A stretch of DNA of 64,000 bases from assembly GCA_905182995.1 (NCBI GenBank), contig CAJJDP010000141.1:15156-79155 (forward strand), in the 5' to 3' direction. A program made the translations under genes and the position numbers. Origin of the DNA: Paramecium octaurelia (Eukaryota; Ciliophora; Oligohymenophorea; Peniculida; Parameciidae). A model generated the notes under the pieces. The model had not been told where the DNA came from and made no database searches. It saw only the letters and a program-made list of their open reading frames with translations. This document shows, in pieces, positions 25,345 to 37,836 of the stretch. Positions within the stretch are counted from its first letter, which is position 1, and each line of letters begins with the position of its first letter.

Positions 25345-26445
25345 TCAATATGATCCATTAGGTAAATATATCGATTACGTTTAATTGATTTGTCCAGGTC
25401 TCTAGTATGGCTGGGTGTACACTGAGTTATAGATGTTCTATTGTTGACTCTATTTCATCTAATATCTGGAGTAGAAGTCCAAATTGTTGTAGATTTCATT
25501 CTCAAAATGAGATAGCACTTCCTATAAATCACTGAATCTGGGTCTGATCTCTACTTCTGATACCATCTGATAAATTAAATTAGTAAAAAGTGTTGAATAG
25601 CCTCTCTGCGTTAATTGATCATTGGCTTTGATGACTTTATCAATGTAAACTTCCTTTTTAACCCAATCATAATACTATTCACAGGAACTAAGGCTTGCCA
25701 ATTCCAATAGAGTTAATCCTAGAGCAAACACATCACCCTTGATTAAATCTACATTTGGGGATGAGTTATTTGCTCTCAATTCTTTCAATAATTCAGGAGA
25801 CAGAAGTTGAAATTCGTTCAATAACAATGCCTTCTAATATCCAGTCATACTCCCGTAGATGAAATTGTACTCCTAAGATACATAATTATATAAATACCGT
25901 TAATTTCACACTTTGATCGGGATGCAAATGGATGTTTTTAGATTTAATTTCTCCATGATGTCTTCCATTCTTTTCTAAAAAGGTACAAGCATTGACAATT
26001 TAAAGTGTTATTTACCATAATCTGGATTCTGGAAATTGCGATGCAGTATTATTGTAATTTTTAGACAGATAATTTGTTTTCATTTCATTTTAGATGTTAT
26101 TGTAAAAGAATTCTCCAATCACTGTTAACTAAGTTTGATCCTAACATAAGATTTGACTATGTTATTCAGAGATGAAAAATATTTATGTAAGATGGTCATT
26201 GTTGTAGCATTTTCTATTTTTGTAATGAGCTAACATAAGTTTGGCTTCCTCTGATGTAGTTGGAGTCTTATGAAGTTCAAAAATAGAATAATTCTATTCA
26301 ATCGTAGATCTATTACATTATCATCTTTGAGAGTGTGGACTCTGATCATACCCAACTAGTGATGATGGATCGACTCCTTCAACTTGAATTTCTTCATCAC
26401 GTTCTCATACTTCTCTTCTTACAACTTTTAATTTGAATTCCCCAT
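25345..26445 (-). CDS. probable N-myristoylated pseudokinase
   Basis: 350 residues after introns of 23 and 25 nt. Begins MGNSNQKL, a good N-myristoylation signal. The kinase-like C-lobe is clear: catalytic-loop equivalent NGRHHGEIKSKNIHL, SPELLKEL in the APE position, and DVFALGLTLLELASL as helix F. However, the HRD Asp is replaced (HGE), and where DFG is expected only KLTEYNFIYG is found. The N-lobe lacks an evident glycine loop or VAIK lysine. A dead kinase used as a membrane scaffold is the simplest reading. It lies 25 bp downstream of the E2-E1 gene in the same orientation. Confidence 0.75.
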
Positions 26446-26470
26446 TTAATTTATAATTATTAAATTATAC

Positions 26471-29400
26471 TCAAACCATGGTAAGGATTACCACAACCCA
26501 TGAACAACCTTTGAGTTACACATTGATTTAAGATTCCCGATTAAAAAATTAAACATGCGAGGATATTGGAGAATTCAGCAAATCGTACAATTCGAGTTCA
26601 TCTTTGGGTAGCATCTAAGACAGATATATGATTTTAGCTCCTTATTAAATGCTGATAACTTAGGTATTAAATTGATTTTCTAGCTGTCTTATAATACCAG
26701 ATAGAGGTTCCAAATATTTGCAGATCTTCAACTAATGTTTCGACCATATAGTGATCTCCATGCCATTCTCCAAAGTTTTCTAAAATATCAACATTTATTA
26801 CCTTTTCAACTTCTCCAGGTTCACTTTGCATGATATATGGAATAGCCAAATTCAAGAAGGTGTTCCTATAATTATGTCCCTTCTACAGTATTTTAATTAA
26901 TTCTAACGTCTACAATCCTGCAATACAGGACGTGGTCGTAGCCATGGCTGGGATAATCTATCAGACATATATAAACTAATAATACTCTGCCTGCTTTCAA
27001 TTTGGTCCACATCCAATCCACTTATTATATGCCATAATTAAGAGCTCTTCCATTGGTAGCAGAAGTGATGAACGATACGTGATGGTTAAAGTCATCATCT
27101 TTCTCGAATTACTAGGGTTATGGAAGAGTAGGTTGAATTTATTTCAACAAATTCCTTGCCTCAATTAGTAATTAATTGTAATTCTTAACTTCCTCTTCTT
27201 ATTCAATTTAATTTTTTTATTACATCTCCACTAAATCTTATATCTTATTCTTCTTCATTTATTATTTGCTGAGTACATCCACATTTATCGTACTTAAGTC
27301 ATATTATTAAGGTATTGCGATTCCATAGATTTGGGCTGTGAGAATAGCAAAGTATTCAACAAATTTATAAGCGAATGCCCCTTGAAATTCAATTTTCTAC
27401 GGGGCTCTTTTTGGGGGTGACCAAAACAATTTGCCTTCTTTAGTCACTGAATCTAAAGGATACGCATTGAGTAAGGCTTGAATATCAAAGACGAATAATT
27501 TCTAAAATTTCTATCTTCCTAATTCCAGACATTACTAAAATGATTTAGGGTATTTCTTGAGAATTCTCAATGCTAAATCTACAGTTTATTGTTATGGAGA
27601 TGTTTCTTACATCAATTACACTAAGGCAGATGGTTTACGATAAAAATACTATTCAAATTTATCTCTAGCCCATTCTAAACAGTGGATATTATTTTCTGGA
27701 AACATCCTCAAAGTGCAATAAGGAATATCATTATTCTATTCAGGATCCTATTTGCTTGCATAACTTTCAGTTAGATTAGGAATGATTGTTTATACATGCC
27801 CCTTAGTTCCTAATGTACCACTCTCAATTAAACATATATCGTTTTCAACACATTTAGAATCTATATACAATCTTGCTTAAACATTATCTAATGCATTAGT
27901 CACACAATTCATTTATTTATAAAATTGATTATGATAAATGTCCTGAGTCTCTTAGCATACCTTATCCAACCTAGCAACAATGTTGATATCAGGGTTCATA
28001 GATTTTACAACTGCAGCAGCTGTCAAACTTTTAGGTTTTCTGATGTGCTTTTCTCTAAACAAGAACTACCTACTAAGATTTGAATTCTCTATTATATCTG
28101 GATCGGTAACATATATTGCACCATTCTTACCAACACCTAAAAGAGCATAATTTTTAAGTAATTCGCAACCTATAGCACCTGCTCCTACTACAAAGACATT
28201 TGATGAATGCAGGTTTTATACACTTCCAATAGTATTAATCAAATCTTTGTACCTAGAATTTGTATTTTTACCGATTCCATATTTTTATATAAATTATTGA
28301 TATTCTTATTGAATGTTGTTCAACTCTCTTAATTTAAAAGGTAACACATCCTCAAATGATTAGACATATACTTAATGAATTGGTGTGTATTTTTTATTTA
28401 TGGCTTTCAAAGCCTCTTGGGCTGCCATACCTCCAATGAATGCACACAATGGTTAGAATTATGTGTTGATTGATAATAATATCTAGAGAGGTATTAATTC
28501 ATCTCTGTAATTGTTATATACATCTTCATTAAAGTGTTCATTGAGTCGTTAATCCACTTTTTAAGACAGCATTTCATTCATAAATAGCTTAATCTTATCC
28601 AGATTCCAATCATTATTTAATTAATCTGTGTTATTTAAACAAAAGTGAATCAATGCTCGTTTAATCTCACCTGCTCTATCCAACATCCCCATACTCTCAC
28701 AGAAGTAAGAGAATGAATCCAATACATTTTGAATCCTTTAGGATGATATTTTAACTGCTGTTTTTTGTTGATAGGCAACTCCATGACTAATGTAATTACA
28801 AAATATTTTATCAGTAACCAATTCAAATGAATTTCGTTTTACATTTCTAATTTAAAATTTCTAATTATATGATTCATGCTATCCTTCTTATTATCTTACT
28901 TCTTATATTAAGACAACATCATTTTCATTTAAATTATGATTTTGATTCTTAAATAAAGTAACCACATTATTCTATATACTTTCAATCAGAACTTCAGATA
29001 ATTGTTCTCCATCTTTATCTATGATATTGAATTCATTCCCAAAGTCTGTTACTATCCTAGCAAACACATTTCTAGTCTAAGCCAAAATGACTGCCACTTT
29101 ATTTTACTTAGATATTTCTGTTGATAATTTAGGATCTTGAGTGATAAATACTTGAATCTCATCCAAATTGAGTTCTTAGATACCATTTTATAATATATCA
29201 ATCTTGACATATGGATTCAAGTACTTTAACTTATGTAGCACTCTTTCATCTCTACGTTTATTAATTTCTTCCTGATTTAAATAGAAATTGGTTCCTAAAT
29301 CAGACAATTCAACCAAAGAAGGGTCATATATAATCAATCTCTTCACACCAGACAACACGATATTCTTGGCTATTTCTATTCCCAATCCATTCAGTCCATG

Positions 29401-32400
29401 AAGGAAAAGAGTAGATTCACTTTACTTTTTAATTGCATCCAATCCAACCACTCCTATATATCTACTCATCAAATTCTGTAACTTCTAATCATTTGAATCA
29501 AATTGTCTTTGTTACAAAGCATCTTCATCATCATAACAAATATCCACCTCACTCATATCTAATCCTTGAGGCATTTAAATAATATTCATTTCCTCCACTT
29601 CCACCTAATTAATTTGATTTTAATTAATTGTTATTTGCTTCTTCCTCTCATCAGTTAATGTGCAAAAATCAGTGAAAATATTGAATTTTAACTTCTCTAA
29701 TTCTACTTTCAATTCATCATAAACTTTAATCAATTCTTATTTGTATACATCAGGTGCTGAACCATAAGAGCACTTATTTTAAGTCTACCAGTAAGTAGCA
29801 GGTAGATTAGCTTATTCAATCCAAGATTCAATTTCTTTCTTTATCAAATCCTTCCTCAAAAAGAAACTCTTCTTAATGACTTCCTCAAATCCCTTTGGAG
29901 GTTTCTGTAGTTATTCAATCATAGCATATTTGATATTCTAAACCTTAACAAAGTTGCAGTAACCTCTATTAGCCTATTCTCCATTTGGAGTACCCATTTA
30001 TGACTCCCAACCTGGTTCATTAAACATCACGTTCTCCCACATGACCATCGATTGCACTGATATTAAAATCTATAAGATCGTTGAAAAATTAACTATCCAA
30101 TTATCTCCCCAAGTTCCCAAGAGACTCAAACACACCTTTCCACAATTATAGAGATTTGGATTAAATCTCACCTACCCATGTCCAGTTGTAGATAGTTTCA
30201 TTTTTGGAGGTCTCTATGGATAGTCTTCTCCAAAATACATATCATACAAAAATGCACCGTGAGCATATGGAGTACCACTTGAACCAAAGATAATGGTTCT
30301 CATACAATCCATTCTGTCCTAATCGTATCTCAAGAATATAGAATTGCTTGATTCCATAGGGAGATTGTCTTCAATGTTTGAAATTTCTTATATCAGCTTT
30401 TGCATTTTAACTTAATTTGGGTTATTGATATTTTAATAATACTCTTTCATCACACTCAAATATTCTGGATCACTCTTGATTTCACATTTACCAACTGCCA
30501 ATTTCTTCATAAATGGCTTATAAAATTAATGCAAGTTAATATATTCTTAGAGTTGGTTTTGTTAATCTTATCTTAAATATTCTACTTTAATCATCTTTGA
30601 TGCATACAAACAAGACTCAACATAGTCATATATTTTCATGAATTTGTATACTTCTTCTATTTTAGAGTTGAATGTTTTAATAAACATAATTGCCCATTGA
30701 TTAAATTTTTCTAGTTACCTAAACAAACTCAAGTTATCATTAATCAAAAATAATTTTAAAGTAATCTCACACTTGGCCCAATTCTCTATTATTTGAAGAA
30801 TTTCATTAAAAATTTTGGAACCTTATATTTAGGTTATATTAATAGTTTAAAAGTATTTGATTAAAAACTCCAGAATTTGTGATTGTTATAAACATTAAAT
30901 GACTGCAGGGTCTTTATAATTCTGATCAAGCAATATTCTTAAGCAACTCATCAAGGCTTCTAGATTGATCTCTTATTAGCTTTATTAAATTTCAATTTTT
31001 TTCCTGGGACCATCCTATTGTAATTATTATTTCTCTTGAATTTTTAAGGTATCAATTATTTAAGCCTTATAATTGATATCGCCATAGCCAATTCCTTTTG
31101 GTTTTCCCTTTTGAGTTTCCTATTATTTTTCATTGGCTATCTTATTGGGTTCAAATTTGAGTTGGAATTGGGATTAGGCATTTCGATTCAACAGACCCAA
31201 GTAAGAGTCAATTCTATTCATAATCCTAATTTAGACTTTGGTTGTCAACAATGCTTTCTACTTCAAACTCTGATTTGAATCCAATAAGTCTGCCAAAGAT
31301 TAATACATCAATTGAATCACTTTATTGTATGCTTCTTTGCCCTCCTTCTTACTATTCAGGAATGCCACTGCTAATAACAACTACAAAAATCCATCAGTTT
31401 GAATGATAGAATAATAAAATCCATCGATTTCAGATAGGAAATGTAATTCAATAAATAATTGCTTATAGACTTAATCTGCTTTAACGACATACAAATGCTT
31501 ATTGATTTATTCCAGAATCTTCTCAATTCCACCTATGTATGTTTAAAAGGAACTCAAGAAAGGCTTTTATTATGATGTCTTCAAATGAAGCTATTAAATG
31601 GGCTTATTGACTATGATGTCATTGATTTCAGTCTCCTTTAATGCTTCTATATTGATCTTTTCTTTCAATTATGCTGATAATTCTTGGACAGTGAGATTGT
31701 GTGGAATGAAGTGAATTGTTTAGAACCTGAATTATGAGAGATAGTAGTTTAATTATTGGGTGTAGCTTTTATGATCAAGTAAATCTTAGATACCAGTGTG
31801 TGATAACTAATCTTTGGATTCATCAAATGTCCAGATTTCAATTTATATCAAATAACAATCTTATTCCATCATAGCAGCTGTGATTTAATCAACCAACAGA
31901 ATTCTTTATTCGATTTTCTCAAAGGGAAATCCAAATTTACAAGATTGGAAATCAAGAAAATTAATACAAGCAATAGGTTGATTGTGATGACTGATTTGTA
32001 ACATGCTCTATTGAATATCCAATATCACGTGAGGCTTATTATCTAAGGAATTCACATACCAGAAATGGTCATCCTAAATCATCATTACATAAAAAGATTG
32101 ACTACTAGATCTAGCTTGAATGTAATTGTGTTGTCTCTTATCTGAAATGATATCGTTAATAAAACAGGCCAATCTCACATTTTCATTACCTGCCATCAAA
32201 TCAAAAATAAATAATACATTCTCCCTATCATCCAAAATATCTAATAAAATCTAAGAGTCTAAATGGGGATTGTAAGGGTTGAATTGATGCAGATTCACCC
32301 ATGATCCCTTATTCATAGAAGGAACCATGTTCTATTCTAATGTCACTTAGTCACCCTATTGAAATTCGCTTACTTCCTATTACATCTAAGGATTATTTGT

Positions 32401-33777
32401 TTTCAATTGAACTTAAACAAGCTAATTAATCTTTTCGCATTATTTCTTAGTCAGCAATTCTGTAGTCAGAGCAGAGGAAGTTGAAAATGACTTCTTTTGT
32501 TAACTCAGGAACTTTTCAACTTGTTACTTGCACTCCTAAATACTTAGTTTTGGATGAAAACAAACAGGGATCAATCTAACTTATTCACTATTTAGAATTG
32601 GGAGTATAACTCTGTAGATGAAATCGAATTTCTGTTTCTCTAATAACAATGTGAAATCATCCAATAGAGTTTCAAGTAGAATCTAATCGACTTAATCTAT
32701 ACTCACAATCCTGACTATTAAATTTACCATAGCCTCAATAATTAGAGGTTCTTTGGACCATTGGGGCTGATTCAAAGATCCAAATATGGGCTGTGAGAAT
32801 CTAATGGAATTGTAGAGAGTTCTGTGGAAGTGGCTATTAAAGAAGGTGCGAAGTATGGTTTGATTGGTGGTGAAGGCAAGAAAGAATTGTAATAGATTTA
32901 TCAATTAAAGATTCAAATACTACGATTATTTCTAATCTAATAAACTAATACAATAACTGAATGGAGTACCTTTCAAATATGGATGCCAGAGTCGTGATGA
33001 TTTCTTTGTAGATGGAAATATTTTGAGCCTGTTAGGAGAAATATGATAATGCCAAAATGTCTAATTTTATTGGTCTCTCAAATGAAGCATCAAACAGCTC
33101 ATCATTTATTCTGTTTACAATCAAAGTCTAAAATACTCTGGGTGATGTAGCACATGTAAGTGGTGTTGGAGGATTGATGGTGAACATCAGAAATCTAGGC
33201 AAATATGCCAGAATCTATTAATGTTATTCGTCGTCCCTCAAGATGAGTTTCAATATCAATTGGACCAACTTTTGGTCGCTGTTAATTTTATAGCCTATTT
33301 TATGTGTAGTGTATCCGACATGTTAAGATAATTAGGATGAAAATTATGAATATGAGCCTATTTCCTAAATCTGGAAGAGCAATTTCAGAATCTTAGATAA
33401 TTGCATAACATAATCATTTGCAATTACTAGTTTAGCATGAAATTATACCTTAAGAAGTAAAAGCCAATTAGAATAAGTTAGCACAATAATTAAACAACTT
33501 TGCCTACCTTTCAAAGAACATAGATAAATCGGAAAGCAGCGCATCTTCTAATTAAGGGATGTTGTTCTCTTGTAACAATAATACGAACGCAGGATCATCT
33601 CTCGTATCAGGATCTACTATCTAAACATATTATTGAGTTTAAGTGGCTTCACATAGTACAGAGTATTTTACTTGATTCTAGTCTTTACAAAACGGGTTCT
33701 ATGTCCTCCTCTTATTCCATCTGTTCTTCTTTGACACATTAATACTCTTCATAATCTTCGTATTCATCTTATGACAT
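26471..33777 (-). CDS. fusion of BIRC6/UBE2O-type E2 with UBA1/UBA6-type E1
   Basis: About 2,350 residues. Start [11 protein letters not shown] at 33777. Residues about 1-1,090 are a helical solenoid with a BIRC6-like patch KGIGYG near 31085. The UBC domain (about 1,095-1,265) has [19 protein letters not shown], then [19 protein letters not shown] with the catalytic Cys codon at 30130-30132, and MFNEPGWES. The frame continues without TGA through a roughly 100-residue linker into a complete E1: [58 protein letters not shown], catalytic [13 protein letters not shown] (Cys codon 27715-27717), [11 protein letters not shown], and a C-terminal UFD-like region. Most of 29341-32965 is one continuous frame; micro-introns occur near both ends. 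No BIR domain was seen. Confidence 0.9.
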
Positions 33778-33945
33778 TGTTTATTATCAATTATTATAAA
33801 TAAAACAAATTGTTTTCTATTAAAATCAGTTTACGCAATAGTAATTCAGAAATTAGATGAGATACTGCTGCTGTTCTAAATCAAAATAGGGATCTCTTGA
33901 TAGCTATATTAAATCTCATTATTTTGATATATAAAATATTAATTT
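33778..33945. promoter_or_regulatory. divergent spacer between E2-E1 gene and VAP gene
   Basis: 168 bp between two divergent start codons, AT-rich with one GC-richer patch (about 33855-33895). It must hold the promoters of both genes. No specific element can be named. Confidence 0.4.
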
Positions 33946-34522
33946 ATGATCGAAGTATCTCATAAGAGTTTGCAATTCCAACAAGGTCTATTAAATCGAT
34001 TGAGGTTCAAGATTAGAAATGTAAGTGATGTGCCAATTACATTCAGAATCAGATGCAACAACAACACAAATTACAAATTGGACCATTACATGGGACTCAT
34101 TCAAAGTCGATAGGATTTCGAGAATTGCATTCAAAATATTGAAGCTGCTGTAAACTCAATTGAAATTACATTAGGATATCAAATTGTTTGGCGATTAATT
34201 GGAAATTCAATATGCAGAGTTTGCAGATCCTTAGGAAGATTTGAAGGAATTTTGGAAATCCAGAAAAAGTTTGGATCACGTCATCATTGCCATTGAAGTC
34301 TTGGATGTCCAGTATTAGCAGAAGGAGGCTTTGTTGGCTGAATTATAGGCTAAATCACAATCCTTACAAAAAGAATTATAAACTATCAAATAATAATATG
34401 TTTAGGCGTAGAAATCTGCTGTTGATATCAATTACTTTAATTAGTTCTAAGAGGGATTTACTGTAGGCTAATTGATGATTGTCATTGTAATAGGCCTGTT
34501 TTTCGGTGGTATTTTTAGATGA
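33946..34522 (+). CDS. VAMP-associated protein (VAP), MSP domain with C-terminal anchor
   Basis: 183 residues after one 25-nt intron; length closes exactly. N-terminal MSP-type beta sandwich: LLNRLRFKIRNVSDVPITFR and NNNTNYKLDHYMGLIQ follow the MSP pattern (normal N-S-D-x-P then K/Y/P strand). A coiled-coil segment (KEALLAELQAKSQSLQKEL) precedes a C-terminal transmembrane helix (LMIVIVIGLFFGGIF). This is the classic layout of ER-resident VAP proteins, which tether FFAT-motif proteins at membrane contact sites. The second half of the MSP domain is short, so ligand binding is uncertain. Confidence 0.8.
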
Positions 34523-35065
34523 ATTTATATTAAAATACATAAATATCATGATTCTTCATAAATCTTATTAAACCTTTTAACCATAGGAGAAAATATAACT
34601 TATATTTTAGAAAATATATTGTATATTTTATCTGATGAGTTACGAAATGTCAGAATAGAAATTTCTATAGAACAATCTTCTCAGAACTATAAATCCAACC
34701 ACCACAAGAAAAAAGAAGAACGATCCATATACTATTGCAATGTTAAAGTTATGCTATTTAGTTAATCTACTCAAAAAGAAGTCACTTTTTTGTAATGTCG
34801 ATTTTTATCCGGAATAGATCTAACTAGTTTTTTAAAATTATTAACTAGTATTGACTATAAGTAATTGATATAAATAAGTACTTATAGGAGTGGCAACAGA
34901 ATTGATTTATTCTTCTGCTTATGCTAACATATTTCGAGTTTCAATAAAATGATGTGTCAATTCTGTACTATTGCTTTTTTTCATTTGTATATTAATTATA
35001 TAAATTATTATATATTGGAAAACATTATGCGGTTATTCAAAATAGTTAAGGCACTTATTTGTTGA
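34523..35065 (+). pseudogene. orphan KA1-like open frame lacking an early start codon
   Basis: Directly after the VAP stop, one frame stays open for about 180 codons. It reads as protein over about 34590-34890: ENILYILSDELRNVRIEISI, then YYCNVKVMLFSQSTQKEV and LSGIDLTSFLKLLTSI. The last two segments resemble the C-terminal strands and helix of KA1 domains found at the end of MARK/AMPK-type kinases. No ATG precedes the homologous part in frame and no kinase lies upstream, so it is either a gene remnant, or an exon set whose start I cannot place. Its last 29 bases overlap the 3' end of the next minus-strand gene. Confidence 0.35.
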
Positions 35066-36190
35066 TTAATGTTTATAAGTTATAAGCATTTTATTGGCGA
35101 ATGGGTGATTTGCTGGGTTTGTTCACTCTAATCTTTGAACTGGGTTTGCTTATCTATTTAAATTCATTTTCAGATTGTCTTTGTTTCTCCAACTATTGTT
35201 CTTCTTAATATTGTTATAAGGTCTGTTATTTCTTGATCAAAAACTTCTCTTACCTTTCTATCAAAGTGTCTGTGTTTTTGGAAGCCAATTCTAAGGATTT
35301 CTTGTTTAATTCAGGTTGGAATGGATAGGATTCAATTGATTCTTCTTTAAAAGATTGGGTTCTAAAATTATTGCAGAAATTCCGTTTAAGAAATTCATCA
35401 AACTAATTTTATGATAATACTTTGATTTCATGATCAGTTATCTCAGTCTAAGCTCTAGTTTACCTGTTTTCAAAGAGAGAGTATTGTTCTCGTCGTTTTT
35501 TGACTCTTTCTTCAAATTCAGGAGGTAACTTGTTGATATTCAATTAATATACTTCAGGTTGTGGTTATTTGCGTTCTTGCTAATGACATTATATGTACCA
35601 TAATTATATAATCTGGAAAAGACTTCTTCATTTGGTTTAGTAGGTCTTTGATCATTTTGGACTTATTCATAAAACTTTTCGAATTGTTTTTCAAATAGGT
35701 ATTTCTGTTCTCTTTGCTAACCATATTTAATCAATCTATCTTCAACTGGGTCATCAAACTGCATCATTTTGGACTTTTCATTTATGCTTGGTTAGAAACT
35801 GGAGTCATTTTGCTATCTGCTTCCTTTTTTCTCAAAGTACTGTTGAGCATGATATTTCCAACCATCAATGGGTGACAGATAATTCTAAGGTAATTTTTAT
35901 ATTTAAGGTTATTAAGATTTTTGTTACAGACTCATCTCATTTTAATACTGCTCTTAAAATCGTTTTTGATTAACTAGATTTTTCCATTTCATTGAATAAT
36001 CATAAAAGTCCTTAGTTACTTATTAAGGTGGTTCATCTTCGATTTCATTTACTTAATCAATCAGCATTTATAATTATTTTTAGTAATCAACGTCTTTTTA
36101 TTTCTACTATTTTTTTAAGGCATTTTAATAGAGCTTATCATGACATTGTAATTCTGGTCCATATTCAACATACATGAAATTTTTGAACAT
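35037..36190 (-). CDS. unidentified coiled, Gln/Lys-rich protein
   Basis: 376 residues after one 23-nt intron (near 35590), exact frame closure. Starts MFKNFMYVEYGPELQCHDKL. The sequence is charged throughout, with repeated motifs of the kind RLIKYGQQREQKY and SRLYNYERKQ, and a later YPFQPELNKKSLELA box. Such F-x-P-x-L boxes occur in many ciliate cytoskeletal proteins, but no named domain is present. The C-terminal third is predicted coiled coil by heptad appearance. Function unknown. Confidence 0.7.
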
Positions 36191-36249
36191 TGAATTTGAA
36201 TTTTTAACTTATAATAATAATAATAAACATTTGTATTTAATATAAAGAA

Positions 36250-37785
36250 TCACCAACTTCTTTCATCTTCGTTTAATTATTCCATAGTAAAATATCTATC
36301 TGATATTTGTGACATCTCATTGAATTACGGTATGTATGCAAGAGTATCATACTTTTTCTAGGCCAAGTCTTCCCAAGAAATATCGTGAAACCAAGGATGA
36401 CTTTGCAATTCCTTAAAATCCATGAGAAATCCCAATCGATGGGTACTATCATGATTTATCAATTTTTAGATGATGTCCTTACATTATGATGAACAAACTA
36501 TATTTCTGGGGAAATGCACTTCACCTTTGAGAATGAGTTTCAAGGCTATTTCGAAATTGTTGTGATAGAAAGGAGTTATGCCTACCAACAATTCATAAAT
36601 TAGAATGCCCAAACTGTACCAATCCGACATTCTAGTTAGTTCACCATTCTTAATGTATTCTGGAGATGAATATTCAACAGTGAAATTGATCTCCTAAGTT
36701 TTCTTAAATTCCTAGTACATTCTCAATTTGCCATATCCGAAATCAGTTAAACATACATAACCTCTTTCGTCTATCAAAATATTCTCAGGTTTCAAATCTC
36801 CAAATATTATTCCTCTCTCATGCAGATCCGATAATGCTATTGCTACTTATGCAACTATTTATTTTACTTATTATTCTTGGAAATTGTTGATCTCCTTTAA
36901 ATGTTAATAGAGGTCTCCTCCCTTCACGAATTTGAATATTAAATTTACATTACCATTGTAGAGCAAACACAATTCCAATTCCTCTATGAATGGCAATTTC
37001 TCATAATTCTTGAGAAACAGCTCCAACAAGTCTATGTCGACTGAATTGATGGGAACACATTTCAGCACTGAGAATTGTTATTATTTTTCGTATTTATTGT
37101 GCAATAAGTAGATCTTACTCAAAGATCCTGTAGCTAAGACTACTGATTTCTAATACTCCTCTAATTTAACTCGCAATCTGAGTGGGTCATTAGCAAACAG
37201 CACCATCACTTCATTTGCAGTTGCCTTACTCTTATTCATAATATTGATATAATTCAATTGGAAATTCTCAGGGTACAATGTGCTAATTTAACATTTCGGA
37301 TGCAAACTAGTTTACTTTGATTTATCAGGTGTTTGATGATGCATGCAGTATGGCTGTAAGACTTCATCTTCTACAAAATATATTCTGATGCCATCTATAT
37401 TGTGCATTTTCAAAGCAATTGCTAAGTAAAATACTATTACATCTCTATTCTCTTAAGATTTGTACAATAAATCAGATTCTGTAGGTACATGTATAATAAA
37501 CTCTGGACTCTTTTTTGATATTGTGACTCCAAATATTTTGTTAATTGCTATCTTTCTTTTAATTGATTTCTTATCTATGTTATACACAAACTCATTAGAT
37601 ATTGCTATCATTCTCAACTATTCATTATTCCTCTTATTGATTTTTGTAATCATTCGAGATATCAGGATCATTTCTAAGGATGTGCATTATTTCTTAAAAT
37701 ACTTTTCTGCATCCAAATGATAAACGTCATTTGTATCCACCTATATTTATTTCAAAACATTCATTTTCATATGCTCCTAATGCAT
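36250..37785 (-). CDS. AGC-type protein kinase with N-terminal PH-like (TH1-like) domain
   Basis: About 500 residues. N-terminal 130 residues: [48 protein letters not shown], a pattern typical of PH-like/myosin TH1-like lipid-binding folds. The kinase domain follows: glycine loop ([10 protein letters not shown]), catalytic Lys in FSVLKCVP, catalytic loop [10 protein letters not shown] (Asp kept; His-Arg replaced by Phe-Gly), [17 protein letters not shown] in the APE position, and [22 protein letters not shown] membership rests on the [11 protein letters not shown]-x-x-N pattern and the tail. Likely an active Ser/Thr kinase recruited to membranes. The C-terminal hydrophobic motif is not obvious. 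Confidence 0.8.
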
Positions 37786-37836
37786 TCAATATAATATTAA
37801 AACTAATTATATTTTATACAAATTAATAACACTAAC

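Noticed and set aside
26471-26650. Truncated E1 lacking the ubiquitin-fold domain
   Set aside because: Protein-like sequence matching the fold ([17 protein letters not shown]) is found in the last exon; only the splice joining it is uncertain (about 19 nt).
29500-29600. E2 and E1 as two adjacent genes
   Set aside because: No TGA in frame, no intergenic spacer, no upstream signal; genes in this window are always ended by TGA.
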